Positions 45,136 through 56,474 of a stretch of DNA of 64,000 nt are shown piece by piece. The notes beneath the pieces are model-generated. The model made no database searches, was not told the DNA's origin, and was given only the letters and a program-made list of their open reading frames with translations. The DNA lies in contig JAHLKF010000006.1 in assembly GCA_025558075.1 (NCBI GenBank), positions 868,001-932,000 of the forward strand. Reading direction: 5' to 3'. This stretch comes from Gaertneriomyces semiglobifer. Its lineage: Eukaryota; Chytridiomycota; Chytridiomycetes; Spizellomycetales; Spizellomycetaceae. The position numbers and the translations under genes are program-made. The stretch's first letter is position 1, and every line of letters starts with the position of its first letter.

Positions 45136-45300
45136 TGTTAAAACATTAATTTGAGTCTCGTCTTATGTGGCCCTGGAACGCATTGTCTGGATGCGCGAGT
45201 AGATCTTCGTATATAAAGACATGATTAATACAATTTGGGTGATATTCACAACACCTTCTTTGCCTGCGTTGCTTGAACAGTTGAGAGAATTGATACCAAT

Positions 45301-45446
45301 GGGCTATCACTATGATTAATATTTGTACAAAACCCGGAGAAAACGTATTATACAAGGGGACCCAACGCCGGAGTATGGGCTTCACTATGATTAATGTTTG
45401 TACAAGACGGTCATCAAGAGGTATTATACAAGGGGACCCAACGCCG
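45301..45446. repeat. tandem duplication of about 76 bp at a gene 3' end
   Basis: Two 70-bp copies (45301-45370 and 45377-45446) share ACTATGATTAAT, TTTGTACAA and a perfect 23-bp block ending in GGGGACCCAACGCCG, separated by 6 bp. Copy 2 (right) encodes the last codons and stop of the metalloprotease gene on the minus strand; copy 1 lies just beyond the stop in the 3' flank. Confidence 0.85.
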
Positions 45447-46833
45447 TTGCATAACCCATGCTCCGGAAAATCGCCAACACCGCTTCGCCAATGGGTCCTT
45501 CATCCATCCACTCTCCTTTCATACCGAAAAGGCTTTTCGTAACAGGTCGATATCCGTCCAAGCCCGTTCCAGCGGTGGCATAAGGCCGCATCAAGAACTC
45601 GCTCGTACTTTGATAAAAATCGGCATCCATGTGGCTCAACGTGCTACCGATATCAAATCGAGTCGGCGTGTACAGAACCGCGTACCGAAGGTCTGTGATG
45701 GTAACCTCATCGTCTTCCGAGACAAAAATTCGCCACGGAAACCAGTACGCAACACGGCCCAGGGTCGTTGCGGGTCCATTCATGACGTGTTTGCCTACTT
45801 CCCATGCGGCGCTACTTCGCACCTCCTGCATGATCGCGTAGTTGTTCTGGTCCCACGTCCAGCCGCGTTGCTTAACGTCTTCAGCAAGATCCGATAAAAT
45901 CGCCGTGATATTCTGTTCATATTCACTCATCCATGTCCCAGTCGCTGCATCCGCCATCCATTTGTTAAAGATATAAGGCGTCGCCAATCCCAAGAACTCT
46001 CCACTGTCGCTGGCATCCAAGTACGACGGAAGCAGCACAGTGTCATCGTACCAAGTGTACCAGGACGAGATGAATCCAAGGCCATGCATGAGTTCATGTA
46101 TGACTGCCTGCTCAAAATCGTAGACTTTACTTCTGTCCATCCAGTCCGCCTCTGGCTTACCGTCCCGGTTCTCCACAGTTGGAAACCACCATATACCGTC
46201 CGCATTAAAGTTGGCTCCAATATCTTCGCCGTCCGGTACTTCGTCTGGTACGTACTGCCTCGCTAAAGCAGACGGATAGCTATAGTTGGCATCCACTCCT
46301 AACTCCGCTGCATAGTCCGAGTTAAACGTGTGCCATGCCGCCGGGCCAGCACTTCCCAGTGTTCTTCGTGATTCTGCGCACGATGGCGAGTCCGGGTACG
46401 GACAGAAGCTATGCACTGACGCGAGGATCGTAATCGGTTCCCGAAAATATAGCACCTTCGCTAGCCGGTATATCCCGCGTAGAAATGTTTGGTGCGCTTT
46501 GACGCACAGTGTATCCGCATCGCTTGCTAATGGCGGCGGGTGTTCATCCGTAATCGAAACAACCGAGGTTTGTCGCGGGAGCGCATCGTCTGTGCTCGTA
46601 CATGAAAAGTCGAGGAGGATGCTGCCAGGCTCAATGGTTTGCTGCCGTCTTGACGGACGGTCCCATGCCGTGGCCTCCTGCGAGGGAGCTCGTTGGTATC
46701 GCGGGACTCCTAACTCGAGCGAGGACCAATCGAGGTCGTACCGATGACTTATAGCCCCAGCCCTAACGCACGACACTGCTAGCCTCCACCACAGCGACGC
46801 AGCGCAGACGACATTGAACCCTCTTATCCTCAT
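45424..46833 (-). CDS. secreted zinc metalloprotease-like protein (HExxH)
   Basis: About 469 residues, single exon. It starts with a signal-peptide-like segment (MRIRGFNVVCAASLWWRLAV, cut probably after VRAGA). The zinc motif HELMHGLGF lies in an AVIHELMHGLGFISSW helix; a likely third ligand is the His of STLSHMDADFYQSTSEFL. Conserved-looking flanks (FNADGIWWFPTVENRDGKPE; EFLMRPYATAGTG) suggest a family of fungal/oomycete secreted hydrolases, but I cannot name a MEROPS family. The likely role is extracellular protein digestion. I chose the first ATG (46833); an upstream in-frame TTG is ignored. The last six codons and stop lie inside a tandemly duplicated segment. Confidence 0.72.
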   Translation of the reverse strand: MRIRGFNVVCAASLWWRLAVSCVRAGAISHRYDLDWSSLELGVPRYQRAPSQEATAWDRPSRRQQTIEPGSILLDFSCTSTDDALPRQTSVVSITDEHPPPLASDADTLCVKAHQTFLRGIYRLAKVLYFREPITILASVHSFCPYPDSPSCAESRRTLGSAGPAAWHTFNSDYAAELGVDANYSYPSALARQYVPDEVPDGEDIGANFNADGIWWFPTVENRDGKPEADWMDRSKVYDFEQAVIHELMHGLGFISSWYTWYDDTVLLPSYLDASDSGEFLGLATPYIFNKWMADAATGTWMSEYEQNITAILSDLAEDVKQRGWTWDQNNYAIMQEVRSSAAWEVGKHVMNGPATTLGRVAYWFPWRIFVSEDDEVTITDLRYAVLYTPTRFDIGSTLSHMDADFYQSTSEFLMRPYATAGTGLDGYRPVTKSLFGMKGEWMDEGPIGEAVLAIFRSMGYATALGPLV

Positions 46834-47384
46834 TCTATCACTCAACCTATTCCTTTATTCAAAGTATTAAAGAACCTCCGGAAATCCAAACCGTGCGCGT
46901 TCGTCAAACGCGAACACTCGGCAGGGCTCCGCGGTTGTTTTTCATGCAAAAGTTTTGCGGATTTTGGACAACTGCGTCCACCGAACTTGCAAACGGGTTT
47001 CCCGCGGTGTGGAGTAGGCCTGGGTAGGTAATAGGCTGCCGCTGGCTGGGACTGACCGACTGGCCATTGTTCGCAATATAGCCTGTGTGTGTGCGCAGTT
47101 ACTTTGCTGGAAGTAAAGAAGACCCTGGCGATCCGTGTTGTGCGGCACTTATCACTCTACTATAACTGTGAGAGGACCATCAAATTTTGTTAAACATCAT
47201 TTACATACAATCGAAGGATCCATTTTATCGTCCGTGGTCACTCAAACGTTTGTAAACTGGTTATAGAGTATGCAAAAAGTCCACTTTGGATGTTACCCGT
47301 CCTTCCGGAATACATGCCTTCAATTTCAAGGAGTTATCTTATCCCTGCCTCTCAAACATTAATTTGCGATTGCGCCCTTACCTA
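46834..47384. promoter_or_regulatory. divergent promoter between the metalloprotease and the Zn(2)Cys(6) gene
   Basis: 551 bp between outward-facing starts. No strong motif; short frames here have no similarity. Confidence 0.35.
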
Positions 47385-50188
47385 ATGTCGGCGCCAGAAA
47401 CGACGCCACAATCTACAACCGAAAGCGGAGAAACAGAGGCCGCAAATATAAACCCTCCTACATCACCTGGAGGTCCTGCGCGGAACTCGCACTCGGAACG
47501 ACGGCGACAATCTCAAGCCTGCGATGGGTGTCGCATTAAGAAGCGAAAGTGTGATGGAGTTCGACCCGTCTGCTCACAGTGCCGTAAATCCAGGGTAAAA
47601 GATCGCCAAGAGGTCAAATGCACATATGTGTCAGTCACCAAGAAGCGAGGACCTCCGCGGGGGCAGCGGGCAGAGTTACTGGATCGAATAGCGGGTCTGG
47701 AAACCATGCTTGCGATGAAGGAGAGTGATAATCCGCAAGCATATGCCGCAGCAAGAGACGAACTGGCTCAAGTGCGTGGCTTGATGAAATTGCAAAACAC
47801 ACAGTCGACCTTTACCGCTGCGATAGCAAGCAGCCATCATCAGCGTACGCCACCAGTGCCGCGACTGAAAAGGCTTTCTGCAACATTGCAGGAGCATCCC
47901 GAAACGCCGTCAACTGCTAGTCGCACGGACTCACCGACCGGCACTTTCGGCAATGACACCAGTACAACCACATCTCCACAGGCGAATGAGGAGGTGGAAG
48001 ATCTATTTCCCGCAGTGTCTACCACGACAACCACAAGACCTGCAGGGTTCAGCGTATCGCAAAGCAGTGATCTTGTCTTGGCGTCATCGTCAATCACTGG
48101 ACATGGCGGAGCGTGTGCGTCTACTACCACTGGGATGGATCCAATGATTACCGGGCTGGAAGATCTATTTAGTGACGGTCAGCTTCCGGCCATACATAAA
48201 ATGCCGAGTTTCAACAAGGCACCGACTTTTACGCGCACGGCAACCTTTTTAAGAAGTAATTCGGGCATTTGGGAAATCAATGATTTTGCGGGTATATACG
48301 AGTATTTTCTAAATGGTAACGACGGAGCGCGAGCATGAAATTCTAACTGGCTCTCTTGCAGCGACCGCATTTTCGTCGGCAGACTCTCAAGAAGCTTTTT
48401 TGAAAACGTTGGGCCTTGATCAAGCGTACTTGACATCTGCAGTGGCTGAAATACCGGAATTTCACAAGCATCTCTTCGAGCTCGGACTGGTGTTTTCTGG
48501 CGTTATCTTTCCGTCCAGATCATTAAAAGTATACCGCACCAGCGCCCTGCACGACCTTGAGCCAGCCATTGTTAATGCCATGATGGCATCGGGAGCGCGG
48601 TTCTCCGCGCACCCCGACATTCTGAGATACTATGGGACAAGACTGGAGGTGGTGAACACTTTTTTGAAGCGAGCAGCTACAATTATTGCCGCCAGAGAGG
48701 AGGAAACGTGTGCAATGATTCAAGCAATGGCAGTGGTTGGGTCGCTGCACTACGAAATGGATAACGGGGTTGCAGGGTGTCAACTGATTGGTATGTCCTT
48801 CGCACCACGTTTGTACCACCCTTAACGCGAGAACTGACTATCGCTTGTTGGTCCCTTAAGGTGAGGCATGTCGCCATTGTCAATGGCAATTCTTCACTGG
48901 AAGTACTCCACCTACCATGCACAACTTGCTTTGGAACTATGAAGGAAAGGAACACCGGCTTCGTGATCTCCACCAAGACGTTCGAGAAGATCGATGGATG
49001 ACTTGGGTGATGAGTATTCTGTTTGACACCTACGCTGGCCTCGCTTCGGGCTTTCCTTGCTCAGTAGAAGAAATGGACCATCCCGAAGTCCTTAAAGACA
49101 GACGCCCATGGGAAGACGATTGGCTTTACTTAGAACGTACAAGACGAAATATGGCCACAGCGGAAGCCAGCACGCCCCTGCGACTTACTTATACCCTGTT
49201 CCATGACGCAGAGATGGGCACATCGGTAGATGCTCTGTCCGCGCTGTGTAGTACGGAAACCTCACTGGGCATGACCAGGATGGTTCAAGCGTGTTTCCTC
49301 GTTCGCCGGGTGATGCGCTTCGCTAGGGAAATTAAGCCGCAACCATCGATACATGATGATCCTGCCATAACATTAGGCGCTGCTGCTGTTCTAGGATGCG
49401 TCGCGGGCGAATCGGATGGAAGAAGCTTGCACGATGCCTTGATTCAATGGTACAGCACCTTACGGCTAGACGAGCGAGTATTTGAATCGTTGAGCGCATT
49501 TCGAACTGTTACTGGAGAAGAACGAGCAAGATTCGAAATACAGGTACCGGAAAATCAATGGAGCCGGAATCCGTTAATCCTGCACAACTCGTGCTTGTTC
49601 CTCTGTGCGCTTGTTCTGCTGCATTACCCGATGTTCCGAAGCTTCAGTTTGGCACATCCACAACAGTTTCCTAAAACATTCCGCGTAAACTCTCCCACCG
49701 ACGGTATCCCGATACGAGTATCTTGTCCAGAAATATTCACACTTGCTCGCCGTGCACTCGTTTACATCATTCATATGTGCCACATTCAAGCCGGTCTCAC
49801 CAAAATCAATCTTGCTCCGGCCCCATTTCGCACTCCCAAAAACCACGCGACAAAAATGCGAGATCTTTCTTTCACCCCGGACTGTCCACCAGTACCGCCC
49901 GGGCTTGCCGTTACCCCGGTAATCCCTCTGACAATTCTCTTTGTTGCAATGGGAGATTTGACAGTCAACCATACGCACTCGTTTGCCGCAAAGCAAGAGA
50001 TTTTGGCATCCATAGAGCACACCTTTTTGCCTGTGCTCGATAACATGGGAAGAGTTACACCGCTCGCGGTGAGGTTGGGTTGCAGGTTGCGAAGCGCGGT
50101 AATCAAGATCGTGGAAGGTGTAGTCGCTAGACAAGACTCGGATATATTAAAATGGGTTGACAGCGTGTGGACGGAGGAGGATGAGTAA
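47385..50188 (+). CDS. Zn(2)Cys(6) transcription factor with fungal-TF middle domain
   Basis: Sequence-specific regulator, about 890 residues in three exons. The DNA-binding domain lies near residue 48: ACDGCRIKKRKCDGVRPVC, then SQCRKSRVKDRQEVKC, six Cys in order with a 12-residue last loop, longer than usual. A basic linker (KKRGPPRGQRAELL) and a coiled coil (RIAGLETMLAMKESDN) for dimerisation follow. The middle homology region includes FSAHPDILRYYGTRLEVVNT and, after an intron, EGKEHRLRDLHQDVREDRWM. Introns: GTAACG after YEYFLN near 48313, and GTATGT...CTTAAG at 48792-48860. The start at 47385 (MSAPETTPQ) is the first ATG. Targets cannot be inferred; the neighbouring metalloprotease is a divergent gene 0.55 kb away and a possible but untested target. 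Confidence 0.88.
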
Positions 50189-50596
50189 ACACTAGGGTAG
50201 CATTACGAATCATTATTGTTCGAATATTGTAGATAGCCTATATATTTTGTTATGGAGTAGTTCTCGTACAATGACGGTTTTTCCAGTATTTTGAAATGCG
50301 CAAAATGATCAACCGGAACCAGGATTAAGACATGACAACTTCAAGCATTCTGATCATAAAACATGTCTACATATGACGATTCAATTAAGCGGATGTCACC
50401 CTGCTAAACTAACATCGGCGGGAACGTCCGCTTGTACAGTGCAAGGTAGTGGCGATGACAGGCTATGCACAGGTAAGCCGCTTAGCAGTCCTTCAATTTT
50501 AGTATTCGTCAGGCGATGTGATGCGCATGCGCTCAACAGGGTCAATCAACTGTTCGTAATAATTGATGCTCTAGCAACAACAAAAGGACAAGAGTG
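50189..50596. other. convergent 3' intergenic region
   Basis: 408 bp between converging stops, AT-rich near 50220-50300. No gene or repeat seen. Confidence 0.45.
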
Positions 50597-52049
50597 TCAG
50601 ATGAGTTGTGCAAATCCCACCTTGCGCAAGAAACGGTTGCTCACCTCTGCATCAGATATATCCGTGACCTCACGCTGATATGAATCCCATTGCTTCGTAT
50701 CCATACAGTGCGCATGGTTAGCGTGTTGAGGGAGGTGCGAGGACAATGAAATAGGCGTCATGTACGGGTGCGCGTGGGTTGTCCATGCCCCTTGATCGCA
50801 GGCTGGTTGCGTTTTGTTTGTCAGCGTGGCTTCGGTGAAGGTGGGAGACGCTGGAGATCCAGGAGAGCTAGTGCCAAAGAAAGGAACATCCCATCCACCT
50901 GTAGGTGCGCTACGCTCCATACTGTGGATGGCTTCGGACGTTCGTTCGTCCTTTAACGGTTTTTCCCAGTCAAACTCCATGGTTGAGGCCTTCTCAAAGT
51001 TTTTCAAAGTATTCTTCCACATACAGTCTCGAGTTTGCGCATTGCTACTAGACGGTGGCAATGTGTCACTGGCGGCGGTAAGCTCCGGCGCACAGATAGG
51101 TCGGAAGTTGGCTGGATGAGGCTTGCGGGTCGAACCTTTCCTGTAGTCCCGTCCGGGGATGCGTCCAACCATGCCACTAGCTTTACGCCAACTTCTTTCA
51201 CGGTTTTCCCTGTTAGTGTCGCGGGCCTCGGCATTGTCGGTGCCATTCGGACGTACGGGCATTCTTGGCACAACAGTCGAGTTGTATTCGTAGCGGTCGA
51301 GTCGAGCAGGAGACATCCGGTCACCGAATCGAGATGTGAGCCCTGCACGCCAGCCGTGTCTTTCTTGATCTGAGCAATATCAAAAACACATGAGAAACTG
51401 CGTACGTGATGAAGGCATTGCCAAATGGACACTAACCATCGCCTGACGACTTCTTCTCAGCTTCGTAATTGGGACGGTGCAGTCTCTGGTCAGTCCTATC
51501 ATAATCGTATCTAGCATCGCTGTAAGAGCGATTCATCGTACTTTCTCTGGGGACAGCAGCAGTATCTTGGGAAGTACTGCAACTGTCCATACTTGGCCGG
51601 CGACCATACTTGTTGTTGACAGCGCTCTCCCCACCGAAGCGACGACCAATCCGGTCCGAGTATCGGCGCCCTTTGGAAACCATAGTCGTTTGCGGTTGAC
51701 GCAATGTCCTCAAGGTCGGTTTCTGCGCTGCCCTGGTCCTCACTCTTGCATGATTCGCAACTCCCGAACCCGGTCGGGATGCTTGACTTGAGCGATCCGG
51801 TTGATCCCAGACGACTTCTTCAACGGCTTTTCTTGCGGCATCCTGTTCCGCAGCGCGACGAGTCGTGCAGAGTAAGCCAGTGTACAATCGCCCGTGAACA
51901 GCGACGCTGGCACCAAAGATAGGTTCAGAGTGGCCTGCGGCGTTGCGCCGGAGCGAGACCGACGTGATATACGTCGGTGTTGGCAGGTGCAGCTTGTGGA
52001 AGTGCTCTTGAAGGATGCCTTTGTAGTTGGGTGGTGGAAGCGGTGACAT
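50597..52049 (-). CDS. double-stranded RNA-binding domain protein
   Basis: About 460 residues, two exons. The N-terminal 75 residues are a dsRBD: YKGILQEHFHKLHLPTPTYI (helix 1), ASVAVHGRLYTGLLCTTRRA (strands) and AAEQDAARKAVEEV (helix 2, where RRAAEQDAAR replaces the usual KKxAK). The rest is Arg/Ser-rich and probably disordered, with SYSDARYDYDRTD-type stretches. An intron near 51365-51436 follows EKKSSGDG and the last exon contains KNTLKNFEKASTMEFDWEKP. No catalytic domain (no RNase III, adenosine deaminase or kinase) is seen, so this is a binding protein; the RNA-interference link is only possible. Start at 52049 (MSPLPPPNYKG). Confidence 0.75.
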
Positions 52050-52581
52050 GATTGCTTTCTCTCTTTACCGGCTGCGCTGTGGAGTTGGGCGTTGTGAGCT
52101 TCTGAGAGAATGAACGACTGCGGGAGTTCAGCAAACTCGCGCTCGAATTTATACTTTGTAGCGTTCGTCTTTCCCACTGTTCTCGCGGAAAAAAGCTCAC
52201 CGCACAACAATGGCCCCTTTGACAGCTCCCAACCAAATACACGACTTTGACAGGTGTCATCGTTAAACACTTTGCCAAACGCAAGATAGCCACGCGAAGT
52301 TGAGTGCCTCTCCGCTGCTAAATCCGGACAGTTGACAGCCGGCCAAGTTACGGAAGAATTTGACACATCCGCGCGAACGCTTTCTACGTTCGTTCTCGAG
52401 CGAAAACAGCATCATCCGCGCCGTCAAATAAACTGGAACAAAGACACACGCCCAAAACACACATAGGAAAACACATACGATGTTCATTACACCACACCCA
52501 TTAGTACTAGCAAAACAAGACGCGTACTCCCCAAAAATAGAAGAATCTACATACAAGCAATGACACACTTATAATTCACGT
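52050..52581 (-). promoter_or_regulatory. promoter of the dsRBD gene / 3' flank of OMA1
   Basis: 532 bp between same-strand genes. Reading frames covering it have no similarity and are antisense to each other. No repeat seen. Confidence 0.35.
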
Positions 52582-53890
52582 TCAAATGGCGACCCGAGCA
52601 TCCACCTTTCCCATATAATCTAAATCCCACGGATCCTTCTCGGCATGCATCACTAAAACATTATGCAGTGCTCGATTAAGGGATTCCAACGGCGCAGTAT
52701 TTTCATAAGCAATCTCCTCGCTGAACTGCTTCATGGCCTGTTGCCTGGAATGATAGATCTTGAGCGCGGTAGGAAGATGGTTTCGCAGATCATCCGCTCG
52801 TGTCGTGTGCGCCGGATGGTCACTCAAGAATTCGCACGTAGTCGCGGACTGCGCGTTCTCGGTGCTGCTCGCACGTAGGGACATCTCATCCCAAAACTCA
52901 ACCGCTGCGTGTGGATTCCATCCAGCCATGCTCATCAAGTAAAGTCCAATACTATCCGCTTCAGACTCACACATTCGGGAATATGGCTTCGTGGACAACA
53001 GGTGCTTCGTGGCATCAACTGTGCGTCCGCCAAGATCAGCAATGATGGGCAAGTTCAGCGTGAGCGTGTACAGGAGCGAATGAAGGAAATCCGAGAACAA
53101 TCGAGCTACATATTGAAATCCAAGCTTTTCTGCACCATGGCGGGACAGGACATGGGCCAATTCATGTGCTAGAATGGCTGCCACAGAATCATGAGCAACA
53201 GAATTCTGCAATAAGCCGGTAAACACGAATATTTTGCCTGTGGGCGTGACAAAGGCGTTGATGACTGCGTCGTCGTCGATGACATGGAGCTTCCAATCAC
53301 GGACAGGTCCTACGATAGAGAGCAAGGAGTCCGCAACGCGCTGGATGTCGCGATAGTTCGGGTGATGCTCCGGCAAGAGTTGGAGTTGGTATCGTTTCAA
53401 GAGGTCAGCGTAGGATTGTTCGGCCATTTTCAATTCGGTAGGTTCATCGATGAACATTAGACGGTTTCGAAGTGTCAGCGGGTGTTGCTCGAGAGCAAGG
53501 GCGGCGATTGTTGCTGCACCGATGACAGGAATGGACGCAAGGGACCACATGGCGCGAGGATATGCTGTGAACCATTGCCAGCGCCACAGTATCGGAAGGG
53601 CGGTAATAACGGAGCGGGCAATTTGGAAGAACGCTGTGACGACGGCGCCTGTTAGGATGGTCCTATGCGCCGGTTTCGTCGTGTGGTAAGCTCGCTGAGT
53701 GATTTTACGAAATGAAACGGAACTCGGGTGTACGGCGGAAGTAGGGGCAATAGGAAAGGTGTGCGCCTTACGAGTTGGCGGAATATAGTGATGGTGGCGC
53801 AATGTATGCGGCTTGTATAATTCTGTCAGGGACTTTGGAAAAACGGACTCTCGCGGATACGGTGTATATGTCGATAAAAGCCCTGGACAT
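52582..53890 (-). CDS. OMA1: mitochondrial inner-membrane metalloprotease OMA1 (M48)
   Basis: Stress-activated protease of the inner mitochondrial membrane, which cleaves dynamin-like and other membrane proteins. The M48 core is complete: HELAHVLSRH zinc site, third ligand Glu in CESEADSIGLYL, and INAFVTPTGKIFVFTGLL. One or two hydrophobic segments precede it (MWSLASIPVIGAATIAALAL). The open frame has no ATG before the core: the longest reading starts at a GTG (54033). I therefore propose a first exon MSRAFIDIYT at 53861-53890 joined across a 94-nt intron (53767-53860) to AHTFPIAPTSAVHPS; this start is tentative. The C-terminus at 52582 is clear. Confidence 0.85.
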
Positions 53891-55607
53891 AAACAAATGT
53901 TATTTGATGATCGTGTGCGATGCGTCGCCTGACCGTCCAATAAGTCCCCTCCTCTCACAAACGAGAAACGCTCAGCTATGCATTGTCTGGCACCGGTACT
54001 TTGTCCTCGAAAGGCCTCAGGACAGGTGGCCACGTCTCAACGTTCAACACATGACTGCGTTTGCAAATCCACGCAAGCTGACCAGGTACCCCTTCCCAGA
54101 TCCCACAAACCAAACGGTCGCGCCCGTTTTGGCAAACGAGGCTTCATAGCCAGCGCAGCCGACCAATCACTCACCTTTCGTCTGATGATCGGCTTGAGTG
54201 GTGCATGCAGCATAATTTGCGAGCTGCCGTAACCTTCTCTCGATTGTATCTGGAACGAGGGCGAGTCTGATGGTTGTCCTGTTATTGCTATTATAGTAAG
54301 GGCCCCGGCCAGCTCCACCAAACCGATGCTGATGATGGTGATTATTTCTTCCAGACCACGAGCGCCGGGCCCTACACCAAGGAGCCGACCGCTTGTGAAA
54401 TAAGAAATGTGACCACCGCAATCGTTTAGGCGCATCATTGAATGGTCTGTAGGAAGCGTGGACAGCCGTCGCACACCACGTTGCGCCTCTTCCCCACGAG
54501 CATACTCTGGCAGCAGCGCGCCAACATGAGTGCTTCTTTGCAGCGGCAGCGGCAGTGTACGTGGAAGCGGAAGCAGCTGTAGCGGTCGTTGTCGCGGTGT
54601 ACTTTTTATTGTTCCGGAAGCTTCCACCCCAAATGGAACAGGAAAATGCGGACGAGGTGGTAGCAGTAGCCGACCCGTGCCACCAGCAACTGAACATTGC
54701 TGTTCAAACGGTGACTCCCGTGAATCAGAGTACACGTATGTTCAGACTGTTCTTCGTTTCGAGTCTGCCACCGCAGGGCAATCCCTTCTCTACCACCCTC
54801 TGCCTGCTGCGGGCCTGCGGTTCGTTTGACACTTTTTCTTCTTTGTCGTCAGTCGCAGTCAACTATAATCTCTCTCTTCTCTCTATCTCTCTCTCCTCTG
54901 TCTCTTCTCTCTTCACTCTCTCTCTCTCTCTGTCTCTCCCTCTCCTCCCGGACCTAGTCCAGTTTCTCACCACAACCTGCTGGTGGGCCTTTGCGACGTT
55001 GTTGTGGCTGTAAAACGCTGGTTGACGGCCGGCTCCCGGCGGATTGCTGCAGCAACTATGCGGCACAGTCACGTAATTGCATACACGTGACGTTATCGGA
55101 GCCGGTAATTTTGCGTTTAGTGATCACACACATCGGACGGCTGCTTGTAACGGAGTGTTAGCATTAGCAGTCTGATATCGCTTTTGAATTCATTCTGGCG
55201 CAGTGAACTAACAGAACAATCATTATGATCCTGATATGCTCGTACGCTCGGTCGTAAGTACCCTTCGGACGGATAGATCATATAATGATGATGCCCATTA
55301 ATGGCACTCGAGAGTCATCAACAGCTGCGACGCGCAATGGGCATTTAGCTTATCGCACATCACGTGGACGACGCGGTCAACGGGTGACGACGGCACAGTG
55401 ACCGTAGCAATGCACTTACGTAAGCGACCCTCCGCCCAAAATCGCGCGCGCGTGGAACGCTGAACTTTTTGGCCGGAGTGTTAAATTATTCCGGCATCTG
55501 CTGCGAGGGTTTGGATTCTAATAATTCTTGCTATTTGGCAGATTTCTGCGACGGTGGAGGAGTGGATTGCCGCACACGAGAATGCTCAGTGGACGACTTT
55601 GCAAAGT
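53891..55607. other. poorly understood intergenic region with CT-rich tract
   Basis: 1.7 kb between OMA1 and the next plus-strand gene. It contains a plus-strand frame open from about 54450 to 55013 without an early ATG, encoding a hydrophobic segment (AAVAVVVAVYFLLFRKLPPQ); an overlapping 232-codon minus frame (54037-54735); and a long CT microsatellite. These frames are mutually exclusive and I cannot decide that either is a gene. CACGTGAC (55086) and ATCACGTGG (55363) sites lie nearer the next gene. Confidence 0.4.
54868..54950. repeat. CT-rich microsatellite
   Basis: Imperfect (CT)n/(TCTC)n tract of about 80 bp. It may be a promoter polypyrimidine element; translated it gives Ser-Leu repeats. 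Confidence 0.7.
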
Positions 55608-56474
55608 ATGAGCCATGACAGGGGTATGAGGCATGTTCGGCCACTGCCCGAACGGAGAGACTCTCTTTTGGACAATGAGGATGAAGTCCTGGACCCTACA
55701 GAGGCAGTTCGGGCGTCGTCTCTCAATTGGACTCCCCTTAAGCGTCATAAGGGAAAGCTGCGAGTCGTCAATCCCGATACCGTTGTGGTTCCCGATCCGG
55801 CCAACGCATTCTCAGTGGCCGCCGGACATGACGATCAGTGTCAGATCGAACACCCATCGATACCGCCAATGCGCCCCACAAGACTGCACCTCGACATACC
55901 GGCACCGCCATCACTCCCGCCCGCGCCCGAGTTGCTGTCAACCGTAGTCTCGAGCCCACAAAGTGATGAGGAATGGCAGGCTGCGCATGAGGATCTTCTC
56001 AATCGTATCTCCCATCAATTGCGGTCCTATCGATCGTCGTCATCCCATACGTACTTTCCACACACTGGCCCCATGGTCGAACCACTTGCACAGACTCCCA
56101 TGCCTCCACGGTCAGCACCCGTACGATCATCCATCTCGCACAATCACCACCGACTATCCTGCATTCAATTGAGCGACGCTAGGCCTTCATTTGGTGATGC
56201 TCCATTCGATCAGCACCCGCAGCATCTGTCATGGAGTGCAAACAATAACGGATCCTTGGATGCTCTGTTTTCACGGGAATATCCTGCTGCGCAACCACGT
56301 CCGAACGATGTACCTGATCAGCCGATACGGCGATTCACGGACAAACGAGGGAATCCGTTACGACAACCGGATCCTGAAGTTCGTGAAGGAAGCCGCATCA
56401 GTATCAGTAGTGCGACTTCAAAAATGAAAAGCCGACTTCGCTGGAAGAGTTGGACGAGAAATGGAACATTCTAG
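55608..56474 (+). CDS. unknown Pro/Ser/His-rich protein
   Basis: At least 288 residues, no family recognised. Contains LPERRDSLLDNEDEVLDP, a Pro-rich central part (LDIPAPPSLPPAPELL), and the pair EEWIAAHENAQW near the start and DEEWQAAHEDLLNRI in the middle, which look like two copies of a short EEWxAAHE helix motif. The C-terminus is basic (KMKSRLRWKSWTRNGTF). The frame is open 54 nt upstream of the ATG at 55608, and a TTGGCAG acceptor at 55541 suggests a preceding exon, so the true N-terminus probably lies further left and includes the first EEW motif. The gene is probably real but its start is unknown. Confidence 0.55.
   Translation: MSHDRGMRHVRPLPERRDSLLDNEDEVLDPTEAVRASSLNWTPLKRHKGKLRVVNPDTVVVPDPANAFSVAAGHDDQCQIEHPSIPPMRPTRLHLDIPAPPSLPPAPELLSTVVSSPQSDEEWQAAHEDLLNRISHQLRSYRSSSSHTYFPHTGPMVEPLAQTPMPPRSAPVRSSISHNHHRLSCIQLSDARPSFGDAPFDQHPQHLSWSANNNGSLDALFSREYPAAQPRPNDVPDQPIRRFTDKRGNPLRQPDPEVREGSRISISSATSKMKSRLRWKSWTRNGTF

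Noticed and set aside
51740..52366. 208-codon minus-strand ORF overlapping the dsRBD gene
   Set aside because: It overlaps the dsRBD exon in another frame on the same strand and shows no domain; the dsRBD frame is clearly the coding one.
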